This document shows, piece by piece, positions 10,501 through 19,727 of a DNA stretch of 27,140 nucleotides. Numbering within the stretch: the first letter of the stretch is position 1; every line of letters starts with the position of its first letter. Source of the DNA: Lingula anatina (lineage: Eukaryota; Brachiopoda; Lingulata; Lingulida; Lingulidae). The position numbers and the translations under genes are program-made. The DNA lies in contig NW_019774992.1 of assembly GCF_001039355.2 (NCBI RefSeq), forward strand, positions 114,744 to 141,883. The letters are read 5' to 3'. The notes beneath the pieces are model-generated. The model did no database searches. It was not told the DNA's origin and worked only from the letters and a program-made list of their open reading frames with translations.

Positions 10501-11479
10501 TAAATAAAACGTGCCCCATTGTCCTTAACCCCATGCCTGTTTCTTCGACAGTAACCACGTATTTTTATTGACTTGAAATCCTTAAAATTATAATTGTATT
10601 GGTTTTACAATTCATTATAATTACGTAAAATAAGCATTTTTATAAATTAAACCCGAAAATAATATAAAGGAAAACAAGAAGTAGATTAAAAAATTTGTAA
10701 GATTCCCACCATACTAGTATATGTAGATACACAACGGTCCGCATTCAAGGAACTAGTCAATGAAACTGCCTTAAACACACAAAATTGCACGGTATACCGG
10801 GGAGGAACAGCTTTTTGTTCACATCGTTGATAGTCCTGGGCGTAATGTGAATATTGAAAGGGTTAAACATCTGTTTTGTTCCCTGCCGAGTAGGTAGAAT
10901 TTTGGGGAGGAAACAAAGAAATGGGCTACATCAAGTATCACCACGTGAAAATGATTTTCGAAAGTAGAGTAAAAGTTTTCAACTTTCTGCTACTTTTACT
11001 ATATCATTCTTTATTATTTCATCTATTTATTGGTTCACTTTATTATTCATTCATTTATTACTTTATTTCTCATTCAATTTATCAATAAAAGACATTTTAT
11101 AATTTATATTCCAATTTTGTTATCATTACACTGTTCTAAAACAAAATTCCATGATGCCAATACAACAGAAAAAGAAACCACATCAAATTACCGGGGTTGC
11201 TCCTTCGTGCGGTTGTATTTACTCTCCAGGAAGTGTTTTCGACATTTTTCTTTAATTAGACATTAATACCAAGCGTTCAGTCCGTTGTCGTCATTCCCCC
11301 ATTCATTCCACCGTCATGTCACACCCGAAGCGTGAAGAATCCCTGATCTTGTTGACATGCATGGCTATTAAAACGGGTGCTAAGGAATTTCTTTATTGGC
11401 AATTGCTGAACCCTTTACGCGATAAATGCCGTTGATAGCTTTAACACTTTTAAAAGGAAAATAGTGCATTGATGTCATT

Positions 11480-11508
11480 GGTGTGTGTGTGTGTGTGTGT
11501 GTGTGTGT
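11480..11508. repeat. (GT)n microsatellite
   Basis: About 14 perfect GT dinucleotides, roughly 190 bp before the start of duplication unit A. Confidence 0.95.
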
Positions 11509-12672
11509 ATTTGAAGGTGAACAGCTCTTTTCGTTTGACATAATGAACTAGGTGTACTATGTCACAGGCTGAAAATGTACTTCTGACCGTGAGCTTGCGG
11601 CCAACCTGGACGTAAGGTATAGGGCTACATCAGACTGACGTGAGTCATTACTCAGTTTGGTGGCAAACTAACGGTAGGAAGAATGTTTAAAAAAACTTGT
11701 GCAAAATAATTATCATTTGTGTTCCAACTACCAAGCTAATGAACATTTTTGCTCATGGATGTTATCTGGCTGGGTCACTGAATGTGACTGCAGGCACAGT
11801 GTAAATCGGTCTTTGGGGATAAAAACAATCTAGCAAAGTTATGTCAATAAAATCGGGTGACAGTGTATCCTCAACCCTGTCAACAGCACAGACATCCTAA
11901 AGTGACTTTTAACCCCGTAAAGATGGCGCAAAATGTGCTTTAAGGTCACGGCTAGTGGTGCGTCTTCCCCACGGTTACCTGATCCCGACCACATGACAGA
12001 CAACCGACCACTCGTTTAAAACCCGTCCAATTTATACCACAGTCACAGAAAAGGAACCTTTAAAACGCCTTTGTCCTCTCAGTAGAGTTATTAGTTTATT
12101 CACCTTGTTCGTGACAAGGAAACCATTAGTCTGTTAACATGGATTCAATACTGCTTTCTACTTGAATAATTTTGCGACAGGAAAATCTGTCTGCCATATT
12201 TAAAAAATAATAAAAATCAAGATAAAAGGGACATATACATTGAAACGTGCACATTGTCTCGAAATGACGATAAACCTGTGAACCGAAAATGGATTACAGC
12301 CAGATTTACACAAAGCAGAACGCGAATATTAAATTGGACGTTAAAACATACCAATGCAGTTATTTCATAATGAAGCAGTTTCCATACACTAAATACTTTA
12401 AAAATGCAAATTAATCCCCATTTTCATGAAAATGTCAATGTTATTGCTGTTTCCTGTATTTTTAATTCGACCATGGCACGTCGATGGGAATTTTAACTTA
12501 CTTTTGTGAAACTAGGCGTTTCCGGAATCAAATATTTAGAGCATGATTATGTCACCGCTACTTGTATGTTCGCCTGCTAAAGATCATTTTTATTCAATTC
12601 AAATGTATCTGACATTATAAGATGGTTTCTATGAAATAAGAGTAGGCCCTAAATTAAGAGCAATGGGTTTTT

Positions 12673-12766
12673 CATTCATGGAAATATTTGAAAAATCACA
12701 GAAAAATATGCGTAGTTCAAAGAGAGAAGAAGACATAGCTGGGACATTTTTATCTGAATGTTTTTT
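12673..12766 (+). repeat. Pre-gap diverged copy of the post-gap sequence
   Basis: The sequence running into the gap (ATTCATGGAAAT, later ACAGAAAA, CGTA, GTTCAAA, CTGAATG) aligns in the same order with the sequence that resumes after the gap at 13652-13755. Unit B has only one such copy, at about 23613. Unit A therefore carries a local duplication that flanks the gap, or two haplotypes joined by the assembler. Confidence 0.7.
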
Positions 12767-13650
12767 NNNNNNNNNNNNNNNNNNNNNNNNNNNNNNNNNN
12801 NNNNNNNNNNNNNNNNNNNNNNNNNNNNNNNNNNNNNNNNNNNNNNNNNNNNNNNNNNNNNNNNNNNNNNNNNNNNNNNNNNNNNNNNNNNNNNNNNNNN
12901 NNNNNNNNNNNNNNNNNNNNNNNNNNNNNNNNNNNNNNNNNNNNNNNNNNNNNNNNNNNNNNNNNNNNNNNNNNNNNNNNNNNNNNNNNNNNNNNNNNNN
13001 NNNNNNNNNNNNNNNNNNNNNNNNNNNNNNNNNNNNNNNNNNNNNNNNNNNNNNNNNNNNNNNNNNNNNNNNNNNNNNNNNNNNNNNNNNNNNNNNNNNN
13101 NNNNNNNNNNNNNNNNNNNNNNNNNNNNNNNNNNNNNNNNNNNNNNNNNNNNNNNNNNNNNNNNNNNNNNNNNNNNNNNNNNNNNNNNNNNNNNNNNNNN
13201 NNNNNNNNNNNNNNNNNNNNNNNNNNNNNNNNNNNNNNNNNNNNNNNNNNNNNNNNNNNNNNNNNNNNNNNNNNNNNNNNNNNNNNNNNNNNNNNNNNNN
13301 NNNNNNNNNNNNNNNNNNNNNNNNNNNNNNNNNNNNNNNNNNNNNNNNNNNNNNNNNNNNNNNNNNNNNNNNNNNNNNNNNNNNNNNNNNNNNNNNNNNN
13401 NNNNNNNNNNNNNNNNNNNNNNNNNNNNNNNNNNNNNNNNNNNNNNNNNNNNNNNNNNNNNNNNNNNNNNNNNNNNNNNNNNNNNNNNNNNNNNNNNNNN
13501 NNNNNNNNNNNNNNNNNNNNNNNNNNNNNNNNNNNNNNNNNNNNNNNNNNNNNNNNNNNNNNNNNNNNNNNNNNNNNNNNNNNNNNNNNNNNNNNNNNNN
13601 NNNNNNNNNNNNNNNNNNNNNNNNNNNNNNNNNNNNNNNNNNNNNNNNNN
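12767..13650. other. Assembly gap (884 N)
   Basis: A run of unresolved bases. Open frames that cross it are artefacts. Compared with unit B, where the flanking sequences are adjacent, the gap plus its left flank is an extra segment of about 1 kb in unit A. Confidence 0.99.
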
Positions 13651-13651
13651 A

Positions 13652-13755
13652 ATTCATGGAAATCTTGACAAAGACAGAAAATAATATTATACGTACCAGT
13701 AGTTCAAATAGAACCAAAACCAATTGCTAGAACATTTAAAACTGAATACTTTTAA
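13652..13755 (+). repeat. Post-gap copy of the gap-flanking repeat
   Basis: Partner of 12673-12766. It is also nearly identical to unit B at about 23613-23720, so this is the ancestral copy and the pre-gap one is the extra. Confidence 0.7.
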
Positions 13756-13813
13756 ATCGCTAACTACGTTCAAGGGATGTCGAGCATAACAAAGGCATAG
13801 GAGGCAAATTGGA

Positions 13814-13814
<1 letters not shown>

Positions 13815-13845
<31 letters not shown>

Positions 13846-13846
13846 G
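13815..13846. repeat. (GT)n followed by poly-G
   Basis: About seven GT units followed by roughly 18 guanines. Unit B at the matching place has only a short G-rich tract, so this simple repeat has expanded in unit A. Confidence 0.95.
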
Positions 13847-14828
13847 TCAGGGTGACTTAATAACTGTACATGTACATGTAGCGTAGGACACACTGTATTG
13901 TAGTGTCAGGGAGACAGGGCAGTGGGGAGGGGGGTCAGAGTGACTTATTTTAGTTAAAACTAATAAAACTGTACGTGTAGCACAAGACACACTGTGTTGT
14001 ACTCTATCAGCTGATTATTGTGCAGGTCCCTTAATTTTACTTGTGAGGATTCTTCTTTATTATAACCCCGTCCCCCCACTATATGAAATAACCATTTAAA
14101 TAGAACCGCAGGAGTTGGCCTCACATCTATGGAGATCTGTTAATTGCTATGGAGATTGCCAGGTTCTATGTCTTAAACTCTGCACACGGAAAAGAATGAA
14201 ACGACTCCATGTTGTAACTTCAGCAGAATATGTTTTGCTTAACTAAAAGTCACATGGTACAATAAAAACCACTTCTCAGCCTCAGTCCAATCTTCTCACC
14301 TCCTAGTCTCTCTCTTTCTCTCTCTAGTCCTCCGCCTAGTTTCCCTCAATATTTATCTTAACATACTTTTATGCTAACTTTATAAGTTAAATTGTCAATC
14401 AGATAAATTATAAACTAATTGGTTAATTGAGACACAAGTCCACCCCCTCATTGTGGACGCTCCCAATAACTCCATGTGATCAAGATCTAACGCATTACCA
14501 GTTGAAACAAATGACATTAAAGTTTGAACTGCTAGGTGAGAATTTTTATCTAAAGCTACTCACATCGTAGCTTTCCATTTATAATTTTTTGCAATTTTTT
14601 TTTCAGACAGAAAGACTTCCCTTTATTGAATTAATACTACACCTTGTATGAAACATAAATATTAATTTTTCCAATACGGTGTTCCCTGACACATTATGAT
14701 GTACCGGTAGTGGCAAGGAGACGGGAGAGCGGGAGGGAGTGTCAGGGTTGACTTATTAACTGATTCAACTGCACAGGTATCACAGGACACACTATTGTGC
14801 TCGAACAGCTGATCATGGTGTACTGACA
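13846..14828 (+). repeat. Three diverged copies of a 70-110-bp motif (unit A)
   Basis: Copies start near 13846, 13935 and 14741. The shared order is GTCAG, GTGACTTA.TAACT, AACTG/ACTGTAC, CACA.GACACACT, TTGT and, in the second and third copies, AGCTGAT. The same three positions are occupied in unit B, so the array predates the duplication. Non-coding, function unknown. A CT-rich tract at about 14300-14330 lies between copies two and three. Confidence 0.65.
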
Positions 14829-15264
14829 GGGACAATCAGTAACCAGAGAGGAGTGGGGGGAGGGGGGAGATAGGAGAGGTCAATGGCATTATTGATAGGA
14901 TCTTACCAATTCATAATAGTAAAGAACAAGTTGAGGAGTAAATGGGAGATAAAAAAAGAGTTCGGGATATTAAACGGGTATATCAAGCTGTGTCTGAGAG
15001 AAATGGCGGCTTTAAGGTGGGTGAGGTAGTGGGTGGGGGGGGGGGGAGAAAACTGGACCAAATCACCTCAGTATGAAATATCGAAGATTTGATCCAAAAG
15101 TCAGTTCTAAAGTAAACTTATTTTAATCCATAACTGCCTTCAGATGCCATTTATAACATTTCTTTTTCACATGATGATCACCAGTCAATAGTACTCTAAA
15201 TAACTACTGTTTCCGTTCTTTGGACTCATCACCTGACAGACGCATGACGGGGTAATAAACATCA

Positions 15265-15413
15265 GGGCCCCGTATCTCGAAAGCTTCGCTATGTTGCGCA
15301 CGTGCGCAAGCGTCTCGATTCCATAACTCGCCCATAATCGTCCCATATAATACATTGTAACCTCTATTTGATATAGCGATTCGCAATACTCGATGCTTTT
15401 GAGTTACGGGACC
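15265..15413. mobile_element. TIR element present in unit A, absent from unit B
   Basis: The left end GGGCCCCGTATCTCGAAAGC and the complement of the right end, GGTCCCGTAACTCAAAAGC, form terminal inverted repeats. The element is about 149 bp, non-coding and GC-richer than its surroundings. It contains the perfect palindrome TTGCGCACGTGCGCAA at 15294-15309. Unit B has ordinary sequence without this element at the matching place (about 25410-25450), which marks an insertion after the duplication or a loss from B. Family not identified. Confidence 0.68.
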
Positions 15414-15824
15414 AAGACAAGTTCATCACAGATCAGATATCTGCAAACACGTACTGAGATTACAAACAATGGGAAATATTTGACAGATCTTTGTCAAGGA
15501 GGGGTAAAAAGTGTGCAGCCTATCTGTAATTCACATGATTAATGTACAGTAGATGGGCAAAATACTTTTAAATGTACTTCTATGCACATATCCTAACAAT
15601 TCTGGATTTTCAGCAGGAGGGAAATCTGGCAAGAAAGAAATAACATCCACATCGAAAAGATGATGCTGATCTGTGAACAGTGTCGTATTGTCGTAGTTAG
15701 TACCTTGTCACTAATCACCCCTGCAGAAGTTACTGTTGTCCCCAATTGATGCAAGGCCACTTGTACTAAAAACCATATCAAATATAGTGCACACTATCAC
15801 TATTGGCATGATACAGTTTCCACA

Positions 15825-15953
15825 AATAATTTCAAGGTCACCATCACCTGATCATCTGCTTCCACACTATAAAGAGTGCTTCAGACGAGTTGCCTTACAT
15901 TTGACTATTGAATTATTTACTGAAAAACTTGCCTTGTGCTTTACATCGTCAGT
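15825..15953 (+). promoter_or_regulatory. TRIM copy A promoter with TATA box
   Basis: TATAAAG at 15868-15874 lies 80 bp before the start codon. The block 15825-15912 is identical base for base with unit B (25946-26033), 88 bp in all. A start site about 30 bp after the TATA box would give a short 5'UTR of roughly 50 nt. An acceptor-like CAG one base before the ATG leaves open a 5'UTR intron instead. Confidence 0.6.
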
Positions 15954-18155
15954 ATGGCCGAGGCGTTGGCAGCAGCTTTCACAGATAATCTCTTGACATG
16001 TAGCATCTGTCTGGGAGAGTATGAGGACCCCCGTGTGCTGCCTTGCTACCATACATTTTGCTATGGTTGCATATGTGACCATGCTACGCAAACTGTGTCT
16101 CGGGACAGGACATTTTTGTGTCCCCTATGCAGAGAAGAGATATTATTTCCAAGAGAAGGGCTTGCGCTTAAAAAGAATCATCTTATTCATAAGGCAAAAG
16201 ATCTTCTAAGTCAGCGACAGCAGCATGAAGTCTCATCTCCAACCATAGACACTGATGTATGTTATGTGACGCAAGCCGTTACACAAATGATGAGCAAATG
16301 TGAGAAGCATCCTACAAATGATTTAAAATACTACTGTGAAGACGATGATAACGTTGTTTGTGGTGACTGTATACCAAAAGAACATTACAGACATGGTATT
16401 GTGCCAGTTGAGAACGTGGCGAATAGCAATCGAAAAAATATTAAAGCTGTCCTTATGAAAATTGAAACAAAACTTGGCATGTTAAAAGAAACAGTTGCCA
16501 ATGACAGAACCAATGAATTGGAGGAAATCAATACGGAGGCCACCATCAATAGAATTAAAGAACAGGCTCGATCTATCCATAGACTGGTTGAAGTGAGTGA
16601 GCACAAACTGATATCAGAGGTAAATTTTGCTTGTGATATTAGAAAAAAGCAGAAGGAGGCAAACAAGGACACCTTCGAACTGTACCATGCCTCCTTACAA
16701 AGTGCCTCTAGATTTGCCCAGGAACTTATAACAAATGGCTCTGATTCTGACATCATGCTTCATACTAAGGCTCTGACAGAGAGACTGACAGCGATGGAGA
16801 AAATGCCAGTGCCAACTCCAGACACACCAGCACAGATATCCTACAGCCCTGGTGAGATATCCGCTGCCAGACTGGAAGCCTTGTTAGGACAGGTGACAGT
16901 GCAGTCAGCAGCTCCTACCTCTCCACCTCTATCTCCTAGGCTGTCACTTCCTCGACCTCTGCTTAATATGGGGACAAATCCAAGATCAGCACCACATGCT
17001 CCGCCTCCGCCTCCGCCTCCACCTCCACCTCCGCCTCCACCTCTATCTATTAGACTGTCACTTCCTCGACCTCTGCTTAACCTGGGGACAAATCCAAGAT
17101 CAGCACCACATGCTCCGCCTCCACCTCCACCTCCGCCTCCACCTCTATCTCCTAGACTGTCACTTCCTCGACCTCTGCTTAACCTGGGGACACTTCCAAG
17201 ATCAGCACCACATGCTCCGCCTCCGCCTCCGCCTCCACCTCCACCTCCGCCTCCACCTCTATCTCCTAGGCTGTCACTTCCTCGACATCTGCTTAACCTG
17301 GGGGCAAATCCAAGATCAGCACCACATGCTCATGTTTTCTTAGAGAAGGCAGAATGTGTGCATTCTTTCAGTGCTAAATTGAAGGGTGATCAAATTAACA
17401 CGTTCGTAACTGGGCTGGCCGTAGATGAACAACTCGTGTTCACTGTGAATAGAAAAGAATCTTTTGCAAAAGAAAATAATAGAACAAATGTATTCACACA
17501 TGCAGGGGAATTTAAATTTGACATTATATTAAATGAACCATTTGACGTGGCTGTGTCACAGACTGGTCACCTGTATATAACATCATCGGGTGACAAATGT
17601 GTCAAAGTGTATTCCACCAGAGGTCAGCAGGTGACAACCATGGGCCAGGGTCAAATTAATGATCCATATGGTATAACACTGAACAGTCGAGGTCATATAA
17701 TGGTTTGTGACAGAAGTAAGAAATCCATTTTCACATTCCTTGCAGACAGTGAACAGCTTCTGAACACTATTCCACTCAGTATGTACAAATTACCAGAGTA
17801 CATCACCGTGAACAGGTTGGATGATAACATTGTCATTTCAGACTGGCTGGGACACTGTGTACATGTGCTGTCACCTACTGGTAAACAGCTGCACCAGTAT
17901 GGCACACGAGGCAGTGGTGATGGTCAGCTGTGTGGACCATGTGGAGTGTGCACAGACAGCTATGGCCACATCTTCATTGCTGACAGTGAAAACCACAGGA
18001 TAGTGGTACTGAGTTCAAAGGGACAATTGATCAGATACATTGCCACTAAAAATGATGGGTTGGAGCACCCCACAGCATTAGCCATCAACCCTGCTGGCCA
18101 GCTGGTGGTAGCAGAGAAACAGGGCAAAGTTAAGATTTTTCAGTACTTGCGATGA
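15954..18155 (+). CDS. TRIM/RBCC-NHL protein, copy A (probable E3 ubiquitin ligase)
   Basis: One uninterrupted frame of 733 residues. I start at the ATG at 15954 (MAEALAAAF), which is shared with copy B; the open frame extends only six codons upstream, to a GTG. The C3HC4 RING has C16, C19, C31, H33, C36, C39, C56 and C59. A B-box spans about 116-147 (C116, H119, C128, C136, C139, H144, H147). A Lys/Glu-rich coiled coil covers about 150-285. Four proline-rich tandem repeats run from 326 to about 460. Six NHL-type repeats begin near 481, 527, 568, 611, 659 and 703 and form a C-terminal propeller like that of TRIM2/3/71. The RING implies E2-dependent ubiquitin transfer, the coiled coil dimerisation, and the propeller RNA or protein binding; these are family knowledge. 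The substrate is unknown. It is apparently intronless and likely cytoplasmic. Confidence 0.93.
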   Translation: MAEALAAAFTDNLLTCSICLGEYEDPRVLPCYHTFCYGCICDHATQTVSRDRTFLCPLCREEILFPREGLALKKNHLIHKAKDLLSQRQQHEVSSPTIDTDVCYVTQAVTQMMSKCEKHPTNDLKYYCEDDDNVVCGDCIPKEHYRHGIVPVENVANSNRKNIKAVLMKIETKLGMLKETVANDRTNELEEINTEATINRIKEQARSIHRLVEVSEHKLISEVNFACDIRKKQKEANKDTFELYHASLQSASRFAQELITNGSDSDIMLHTKALTERLTAMEKMPVPTPDTPAQISYSPGEISAARLEALLGQVTVQSAAPTSPPLSPRLSLPRPLLNMGTNPRSAPHAPPPPPPPPPPPPPPLSIRLSLPRPLLNLGTNPRSAPHAPPPPPPPPPPLSPRLSLPRPLLNLGTLPRSAPHAPPPPPPPPPPPPPPLSPRLSLPRHLLNLGANPRSAPHAHVFLEKAECVHSFSAKLKGDQINTFVTGLAVDEQLVFTVNRKESFAKENNRTNVFTHAGEFKFDIILNEPFDVAVSQTGHLYITSSGDKCVKVYSTRGQQVTTMGQGQINDPYGITLNSRGHIMVCDRSKKSIFTFLADSEQLLNTIPLSMYKLPEYITVNRLDDNIVISDWLGHCVHVLSPTGKQLHQYGTRGSGDGQLCGPCGVCTDSYGHIFIADSENHRIVVLSSKGQLIRYIATKNDGLEHPTALAINPAGQLVVAEKQGKVKIFQYLR
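16929..17333 (+). repeat. In-frame tandem repeat encoding the proline-rich linker of TRIM copy A
   Basis: Four units start at 16929, 17043, 17145 and 17259 (spacings 114, 102, 114 nt, all multiples of three). Each encodes LSxRLSLPRxLLNxGxxPR plus SAPHA, followed in the first three by 10-14 prolines. The units are almost identical at the nucleotide level, which points to recent expansion or homogenisation. Because the period is a multiple of three, a long shadow frame exists in +2. Poly-Pro and RLSLPRP-like stretches could bind SH3, WW or profilin domains. Confidence 0.93.
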
Positions 18156-18539
18156 ATATACTGTTCACACCAAGGCATTGCTATACCAATTTTTATAGTT
18201 CTCTTTATAGTTACATGGTAGGAGAAATTTGATCCATATGTTAATGACTTAATGGCCAAAATTATCAAACTTTCAGATACATAATTTTATGATCACAAAA
18301 ATTATATTTTTGTGTAGCATTTTTGGTGCTTTATCTGCATAAAATAGAATTTTAGAGTACTCTGTTTTTTTAATTTTTCTACTACTCAATAGGAATGTTC
18401 TAATTTTAAGAAATTGTTACTTTAAAATACCGGAACGCTATCCGGAAAATTCACAATTTCCTCCTTCATTGAAAAGATCGAGTAATTGAGTGCTGAGAAA
18501 CTACAGCATGACATTTCACAGGGTACAATATAATATAAA
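18156..18539. other. 3' flank of TRIM copy A
   Basis: AT-rich sequence after the TGA. It includes a small perfect hairpin at 18294-18314 (CACAAAAA and TTTTTGTG arms). I see no canonical AATAAA within it, so the polyadenylation site is not placed. Confidence 0.5.
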
Positions 18540-18824
18540 TTTCGAATCAGCGACCATGACTTAGAAATCGAAAGAGGTCGCTACACAAAACCCAAAAAAC
18601 CAGTAGAAAACCGAAAATGTCCACATTGCAATGATGTTGAAACAGAAGCGCATTTCCTACTAAAATGTAATGAGCATGTGAACGAAAGAGAAAATATGAT
18701 AAAAATGATACCGCCTCAATTGTCATCTGATGTAGAAAAACTTGTCTGGCTCCTCAATCCTCAAAGTGAACACTGTCTAAAAACCGTGTCTCACTTCATC
18801 CAAGAAACATTTAAAAAAGACTAG
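18540..18824 (+). pseudogene. LINE ORF2 C-terminal fragment
   Basis: An open frame of 94 codons plus TAG encodes FRISDHDLEIERGRY, then a zinc-knuckle-like RKCPHCNDVETEAHFLLKC and a helical tail. This is the Cys-rich ending found downstream of the reverse transcriptase in many non-LTR elements. A stop codon two codons upstream (TAA at 18531) and the lack of RT motifs show it is a remnant. It has no ATG near its start. Confidence 0.8.
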
Positions 18825-19027
18825 CCTGTCAATAATAATGAGCAAGTCTACCTCAATATAGAACAATGTAATTGTCATTGTGTAATATAGGTATTTTTAT
18901 CTTATTATTATCATCATTTTTATTATTAATATTATTAATTTTAAAAATTATTTCCTTTCTTATAGTTTATTTTTTTCCCACATTTATAAGAAATACTTCC
19001 ACTTGTTACTGTAGATTATGTATATAC

Positions 19028-19545
19028 GGGTTGATTGATAAGTAGTGAGCCTCGTGTGGAAGGGGTTAAGCAGGGATATCCCTTTTCGGCCCTTCTATTC
19101 CCTGACTATTTAAAGGTGTGTAGCCGAAGTTTGGTGTCATTTGGTTAGTTTATGTCGACGAGGTAGCACTTTCAAATAAGCAAGGCAAGTGACTTTTGCA
19201 AAATGCCCCTGCTCACAAGTCTGTCATTGCCATGGCTACAATCAACGAGTGTGGCTTTGAACTGATAGAACATCCACCTTATTCGCCTGATCTTGCTCCC
19301 TCTGACTATAATCTATTTCCCAAATTGAAAAAGTACATTTCAGGTACTCACTTTGTGTCAGATGATGACGTCATACGTGAATTGGAGGAGTTTCTGAACG
19401 GCTTCTATAAAAGTGGCATAGAGGCTCTCAAAATTCGCTGGCAAAAGTGTACAGATACTCAAGGAGACTATGTTGAAAAATAAAGAAAAATACTTGTAAA
19501 ATGTGTACCCCTTCTATATGAGGCTCACTACTTATCAATCAACCC
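19028..19545 (+). mobile_element. Internally deleted mariner element
   Basis: Perfect 26-bp terminal inverted repeats (left 19028-19053 starting GGGTTGATTGATAAGTAGTG, right 19520-19545) bound a 518-bp element. Full-length mariners are about 1.3 kb, so roughly 0.8 kb is missing. TA dinucleotides flank both ends, allowing one extra C on the left. The interior keeps only the C-terminal third of a transposase. It cannot move by itself but could be moved by a related transposase. Confidence 0.93.
19196..19483 (+). pseudogene. Mariner transposase C-terminal remnant
   Basis: The frame reads QNAPAHKS, GFELIEHPPYSPDLAPSDYN, LFPKLKKYISG and RWQKCTDTQGDYVEK, the conserved end of mariner (DD34D) transposases. 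In the family, the residue before NAPAH is the second catalytic aspartate; here it is Gln. The third aspartate (in APSDY) is kept. The first aspartate and the DNA-binding region are lost with the deletion. The frame starts at a TTG, not an ATG. Not functional. Confidence 0.92.
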
Positions 19546-19702
19546 TACGTAAGGTAATTATGAAACATATAATTACATTTGTGTTTGAAAGCCTGATATC
19601 AAATAAGTGGGATAATAGGTCTAGATATATATTACATGTATGTATAACACAAGTAGTTTAGAGGGCCTGCAAAATGTACTGAAACATTTTAGTGCTCAAT
19701 AA

Positions 19703-19727
19703 ATTATTATTATTATTATTATTATTA
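19703..19727. repeat. (ATT)n tail
   Basis: About eight ATT units closing the first LINE remnant. Confidence 0.9.

Larger units (their letters stand above)
6785..11694. other. Gene-free intergenic stretch, 4.9 kb
   Basis: AT-rich sequence between the minus-strand vWA/TSP1 gene and the start of duplication unit A. Every open frame I checked is short (under 80 codons), lacks domain signatures and has no splice-phase partners. It contains a C-run at 7563-7576 and a GT microsatellite at 11480-11508. The promoter of the vWA/TSP1 gene, and possibly a 5'UTR exon, should lie in the left part, but I cannot place a TATA box or start site. No tRNA-like cloverleaf was found. Confidence 0.55.
11695..17000 (+). 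repeat. Segmental duplication unit A
   Basis: Homology to unit B (22650 onward) begins near CTTGTGC.AAATAATTA and runs, with indels, through the non-coding flank, the promoter and the RBCC half of the TRIM gene. Homology weakens in the proline-rich linker. The NHL half cannot be compared because unit B is cut by the window edge. The orientation is direct, so this is a tandem gene duplication with 4.5 kb of other DNA between the copies. Confidence 0.9.
18540..19727 (+). mobile_element. 5'-truncated non-LTR retrotransposon (LINE) 3' end with nested mariner
   Basis: The left part (18540-18824) codes for the end of a reverse-transcriptase-type ORF2. AT-rich 3'UTR-like sequence follows and closes with GTGCTCAATAAATT and an (ATT)n tail at 19703-19727, the usual LINE ending in invertebrates. 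The mariner at 19028-19545 splits the 3'UTR. The whole copy is a decayed, 5'-truncated insertion. The link between the coding part and the ATT tail is inferred from spacing. Confidence 0.6.

Noticed and set aside
12629-13730. Open frames of more than 300 codons across the middle of the window
   Set aside because: They consist almost wholly of unresolved bases in the assembly gap and have no evidential value.
15936-15953. Earlier start for TRIM copy A, six codons upstream
   Set aside because: The upstream codon is GTG, which is not a usual eukaryotic start. The ATG at 15954 is shared with copy B and opens directly before the RING.
15736-15996. Conserved 86-codon frame upstream of and overlapping TRIM copy A, with a 62-codon counterpart at 25857-26045
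   Set aside because: Both begin at non-ATG codons, run straight through the TATA box, and the copy B version has no internal ATG at the matching place. Similarity follows from the conserved promoter DNA.
16996-17343. 115-codon overlapping frame (Leu/His/Arg-rich) inside TRIM copy A
   Set aside because: The tandem repeat period is a multiple of three and the DNA is C-rich, so every frame stays open. The TRIM frame explains the sequence.
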